A stretch of DNA of 64,000 nt, taken from NCBI GenBank assembly GCA_903813345.2, contig CAIIXF020000001.1:47197885-47261884 (forward strand), written 5' to 3'. The notes under the pieces are model-generated. The model did no database searches. It was not told the origin of the DNA and saw only the letters and a program-made list of their open reading frames with translations. Numbering within the stretch: the stretch's first letter is position 1; every line of letters starts with the position of its first letter. Shown here piece by piece: positions 59,623 through 64,000 of the stretch. The position numbers and the translations under genes were made by a program. Source of the DNA: Owenia fusiformis. Lineage: Eukaryota > Annelida > Polychaeta > Sabellida > Oweniidae.

Positions 59623-60857
59623 ATTTTTGCATAAACTACCATATCAGATCATTGAATTTCTCAAATTACAATATGCATTCATAATAATAACTGTACAATG
59701 ATGATAGTCTTTTTCAATCTCAACCCCTAATGTATCTTAGCTCTAATAATGGTTCCTCTTGCTTTATTCTCATTTTCATCATTTGCATAAGTGAAAGCTA
59801 ATTTCATATATTAAAAAAAGTATTTGGTCCAAAGGGATTATGAAATATAGAAATCAAGCATTGTCATCTATTTCTTATAACATTTTACAAGTGTCATCCT
59901 TTTCCACTAGTGTCATCCTTTTGTGGTGTCATCCTTTTATGGTGTCATCCTTTTGTGGTGTCATCCTTTTCTTCCAACCGGATATTGTAAGTGATATATT
60001 TTAGGATCAGCGATTTTGTGCCTTTCCTTAACTTTTTATCATATGGTCTTGGACATATTTTCTACTGCTTGATTAATTTGTAATGGATATGACAAGGCTG
60101 TGTCTTTACTTGTAATATATTAGTAGTATTTGTAAAGAGTATAATTATTTTATTTGTTTTTTTTAATCATTAGATTGTCGGTTCAGTTTATGCTAAGAGC
60201 GTAGTATCTCTGGACTATCATGGATTGTGTTAATCCCTCTAAAGTACATGGATATTCTCTTAGCCAAATAGGTATAATTTCAGGTAATAGTTTACTGTGG
60301 TTTCAAACTAGTTTGCTTTGGCACATTATCAACAATTTTGATTAATTGGATTGGGCATTTATTTATGAGGAGGTTTTTCTCTGAGAAGCACAATTTATCA
60401 TTGACATTTGTTCATGGAAATATGTTTAAATGAAATCAGTAGGTAAATTTCTAAATTAGAATACATGCACTTTGCTTCTTGAAAGCAAATATGAAGAAAA
60501 TGCCCTTAAATCAATTAATTCCTCTGATTTAATCATAAACACATGGAGATTGATAAGTCACAATGTAAGTTTGAATAGCCAATGTTAATATTAAATTATT
60601 GCCTAAAAATATTAAAAATGAAAAAGTCCATTTTGCTCTGTTGACAAAATCATGATAATTAGAGTATACCAGCATTGGTGACTCATCCTGCTTTAATTGT
60701 CATCCGATTTGCAGACTCGATTTTCACTGCAATTGACCAATGAGAGCCAAGTGAATGAAGATGGCTCTTGGGGGGGGATATTCGGTGCTCATGGGGTGCC
60801 TTTTTTTGACATTTGGTATGGCAGTGGACCCAAAGGAGCACGTAGGTTATCGCAAAC

Positions 60858-60942
60858 AGCAAACATCTGCTTGCAGCGAGAAGACGGACCGGTTCGGGGC
60901 AATCTGCTTGTAGCGAGAAGACGGACTGGTTCGGAGCAATAG
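60858..60942 (+). repeat. Two-copy tandem repeat of about 37 bp
   Basis: ATCTGCTTGCAGCGAGAAGA and then ACGGACCGGTTCGGGGCA recur once with a few changes. The tract is GC-richer than its surroundings. An 81-codon frame crosses it but is not otherwise gene-like. Confidence 0.7.
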
Positions 60943-61947
60943 CTGATGAAATTCTTTGTTACAAAGTTTGGCATTTTTTATAAAATCAAACACGCGTCAT
61001 TGAAACTCACAATATGTAAATAGCATGTCATTTACATCATACCTTGATGGGGAAAAATAGATCTTATATGTTGGAAGTACTAAATAAAAGTTATCGTGAA
61101 AATGAGACAGTCGTTCTCGAGAGAAAAGAGCATAAATGCGCATTTAGAGAGTTTTGGTCCGTTTAAAAATCTGTAAAAAATTGGGGTACTTAAAAGCATC
61201 GGGAGGCATCATATATTTCAAATTAGACACGAGGAAGTCAATATTGAGCAAGTTATGGCTATTTTAAATTCAAATAAAACTGTTAACCCGTACCGGTCCA
61301 GCTTTTGACCCGTACCGGTCAATTTTCGTTAGCTGCGTATACCAAGGGTGTTCATTATCTTCAAGAAAAGTATATATAATGACAATTTAGTTAATCAGAC
61401 CTAAGTGATATTGAAGGGGCAATGGACCAATCGACATACTTTTTCAAAAATGCTGACATAATTTTCACCAAAAATGCAACCTTTTACTATATTGTTGAAT
61501 GCATAATTAGAATGTGCTCTGAGACATGTTCGATTTCCTAAAAGGAAAAGTTGATTGCTCCAGGGACTTTAAAGATACTGAATTTGGATGACCAAAATGA
61601 ACTGAAACCAATGGATAGCATGAGATTTTTTAATGGAGAAATAACATGGGGAACACTTATCTTAAAGCAATTCAGTTTTTCTTTCAAGAATTATTTGATT
61701 CATCAAAATAAAGAATAGAAATGCATTAAACATTGTAAAAAATGGTGAAAATGGGGTCAACACCTTTGAAAAAGTGTGTTGATGGGTTGATTACTAGTTA
61801 AATATCTCCGTGTTTGTTTGACTATTATTACTGTATATACTTTTCTTTGAGGTAATGACTTGATCTAAAAGATCAACCTGTCTTCATAGTCAGAAAATAG
61901 TCAAAATCCAAAATATAACCTTCTGAAATTGTTTGCGATAACCTATG

Positions 61948-62398
61948 TGCTCCTTTTAGGATCTGGTATGAGAATGCCCCCAAATTATGACTTTTGAGCT
62001 ATGGCAATGGTTGAATTTTCCACTTTCTGGTATGAGAATGGTCATGGAAGTCGTTACCTCACACTTGTGGTATGGCATTTGTCTAGTAATTACACATATC
62101 CTTAATTTGAGGTTGTTGTCATGGATTGTTTTCCTCAAAGATCTGCCTTCTTTCCAGGGCTATAGACATTTTGAATGCCTTTGGTCTTATATCTGGATAT
62201 TTGGTATGGCATTGGTCCTATATTTGTACATTTGGTAAGGCATTGGTCTTATATTTGGACATTTGGTATGGCATTTGGGCGTTATTTTGGTTGGTATGGG
62301 AACACATTGAAATTTGACAGATTGGTATGGGAATATATTGATATCTGAGGGTTCAGCCTAGGACCCCTGCCAAATTTTGTATACAGTGACCCCCCCTG
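61948..62398 (+). repeat. Dispersed TTTGGTATGGCATTGG repeat, copy 2
   Basis: Co-linear with 26278-26690, from TGCTCCTTTTAGGATCTGGT to GGGTTCAGCCTAGGACCC. The copies are clearly related but carry small insertions. Confidence 0.8.
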
Positions 62399-62966
62399 GC
62401 TCTTCTTGTGTTATATTGAGTTTTAAACATATTCATGATATGCCTTCATTGATGATTCCTGGGGAAACATAATACGATGTAACAAAATTAACCTGATTTG
62501 TACATGCCAACTTTGGAATTTGTTATTACTTGCAATTTGCAATTCATAGATGCTTACTTCTGTGACCCAAGTTTATATAACTCAAAGTAATCCTAAATTT
62601 TACCTTCCTCTCCTACACTAATTGAGTAATATTATCCATCAAGTATTTCTTTACTTTCCGTTATGGAATTGATACTAGAATATCTGTAAAAATATATGTG
62701 ATGTTTATAATCTCCCAAAGATCAAGTTAAAGTATGCATTATGCATTAGTTTTTCCTAGTAATACATCTATGCATTGAAATATAGGCATTCTGCATGCCA
62801 TTAGTGCTTTTATTATCCTATTATGAGTGCATGTATCTGTCTTAAAGCTATAAAAACATTGTCACTTTAATTTTTCTTCTGTCAATTGTCAATTATGAAT
62901 TTGGAGTCGAGAAAACAGATGCAAAAAGTAGAAAATATTGTGATGAAGACCTTGTCCTTAAATATA

Positions 62967-63260
62967 CCCTGCGCGCAGAGTCTAGTTAAACTACACTCTG
63001 CCTAGTATAAACCATATTACAGTTTAGTAGCCCCGCCCCCACGACGGATACCGGTGACAGTTTTGGAAATAAATCACTTCTGACCTACGCGCTGACGTAA
63101 TCAGCGAGCTTGAAGAAACATACGCTAAATGCGTGCTAATTAAATATGCGCATGTCATTGGCCGATTCCGGGCTCAAGGATGACGTCAGAAGGAATGACT
63201 ATATATAGAACGTCGGTCAAATTTGGCCAACGAACACTGATTGGCGCGGTGAGTTCACAG
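62967..63260 (+). promoter_or_regulatory. CpG-richer promoter-like cluster: CRE, TATA, CCAAT
   Basis: TGACGTCA (63181-63188, a full CRE) is followed by TATATATA (63200-63207), a normal core-promoter spacing. ATTGG boxes occur at about 63159 and 63240. The region is richer in CpG than the neighbouring introns. It could drive a gene that begins beyond the right edge, or be the U3 part of a retroelement LTR. No start codon with a convincing frame follows in the window. Confidence 0.4.
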
Positions 63261-63285
63261 GTTTATTTTAGTTTGAAAGAGTGAA

Positions 63286-63552
63286 GACGAAGCTCTCTTT
63301 TAAGAAGTGAAGTCAAACGAATGCAAAGGGTACCTTAAATATTGTATACTGAGACAATTATGGGGGCCATAGAGTGAACATTTTGGAGCTTTGTCCAAAA
63401 CATAGTTCACTGCTTTGTTCACTACTTATTAGCATCAAAATGTACCTGGGTCAGATATTATCATGACATTTGATCTCATGTTCATTAAAAGGTATTGTAC
63501 TCCGACTGTACAAGACGAAGCTCTCTTTTAAAAGCTAATTTGAACGAATGAA
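63286..63552 (+). repeat. Direct repeat downstream of the promoter-like cluster
   Basis: GACGAAGCTCTCTTTTAA, then a CAAACGAATG or TGAACGAATG block, occurs at 63286 and again at 63513, about 227 bases apart. The space between is unique. Confidence 0.7.
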
Positions 63553-64000
63553 AGGGGAAAAGGAATTGGATTTCAGTTATAGTAATGCTCACTGATAATG
63601 ATAAACAGATGGACTATGGTTGAAATAATAAATACTGGACAAAAAGAAAAAGGGAAATCAAAGCTCAATAGCCCAGATTTGAGTAGGTAGTTACCAATTC
63701 CACCACCAGGTGGCTAATTCGGTGCAGATACTACCAGATAGCATGGCAGATATAATAGAAAGTTGCCTTGGACTTGAATACTTTAGTTATAGTGGTTCAA
63801 TAATCATATTACACCTCTCATATGTATCTGATAGTTATGAAAATTGAAATTTGTTCAGGAAAAGAAAAAATGTATCTGTACAAGAAAAGATATTTCACTT
63901 TTTGTGATTTTATAACACAGGGTCTCTGGGAATCTCCCTGACCTTGAAGTCACATATTCAAAGAAAATTAAATTTTCGATTCAAAGTTGATAAACAATTT

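Larger units (their letters stand above)
55948..59980. mobile_element. 4.03-kb Mutator/foldback-like element with 9-bp target duplication
   Basis: GATATTGTA lies immediately outside both ends (55939-55947 and 59981-59989), an exact 9-bp duplication. The ends start CGGTTGGAAGAAAA followed by a row of 16-bp units GATGACACYAYAAAAG: three units at the left and five at the right, in opposite orientation. Nine-base duplications and ends built of short tandem units fit Mutator/foldback-type elements. The interior includes a decayed GTCC-family copy, a perfect hairpin MITE and inverted TAGTAAATC arrays. No transposase is seen. Confidence 0.85.

Noticed and set aside
60697-60942. Possible further VPS16 exon or new gene (81 codons)
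   Set aside because: The translation does not resemble the missing VPS16 C-terminal solenoid, and it crosses a local tandem repeat.

Overview
The window is animal nuclear DNA: AT-rich, intron-rich and packed with mobile elements. Most coding sequence is broken into short exons with GT-AG junctions, so single open frames show only fragments of genes. I rebuilt two conserved genes by joining exons whose splice sites and reading phases agree. The lineage looks like a non-vertebrate metazoan with conservative gene structures, such as a marine invertebrate. The sequence alone does not fix the phylum.

Layout. (1) 327-17027, minus strand: 22 exons of NPHP4 (nephrocystin-4, ciliary transition zone). 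The 3' end lies off the left edge. (2) 17028-17451: a compact divergent promoter region with two TCACGTGA (CLEAR/M-box type) palindromes, one of them touching the next start codon. (3) 17452-52123, plus strand: 17 exons of VPS16 (HOPS/CORVET core subunit). The last roughly 200 codons are not visible and probably lie off the right edge. Two VPS16 introns carry clear minor-spliceosome (U12-type) signals: one is AT-AC, the other GT-AG. (4) Inside VPS16 intron 9 sits a complete two-exon Shaw/Kv3-like potassium channel gene (34428-36077, same strand). (5) Beyond VPS16 exon 17, an antisense exon encodes a C-type lectin-like domain (54202-54660). The window ends after a promoter-like CRE/TATA cluster at about 63.18-63.21 kb.

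The rest is mostly mobile DNA, many copies with readable boundaries. They include TA-, TAA-, TTAA-, 5-bp- and 9-bp-flanked inverted-repeat elements, two foldback elements of about 4 kb, a 162-bp satellite, a family with a GTCC microsatellite plus 134-147-bp tandem units, and a tRNA-derived SINE head. One foldback fills nearly all of the AT-AC intron of VPS16.

NPHP4 and VPS16 do not share a pathway in established knowledge. Their link here is positional: they share a head-to-head promoter. The E-box palindromes beside VPS16 suggest TFEB/MITF-type lysosomal control.
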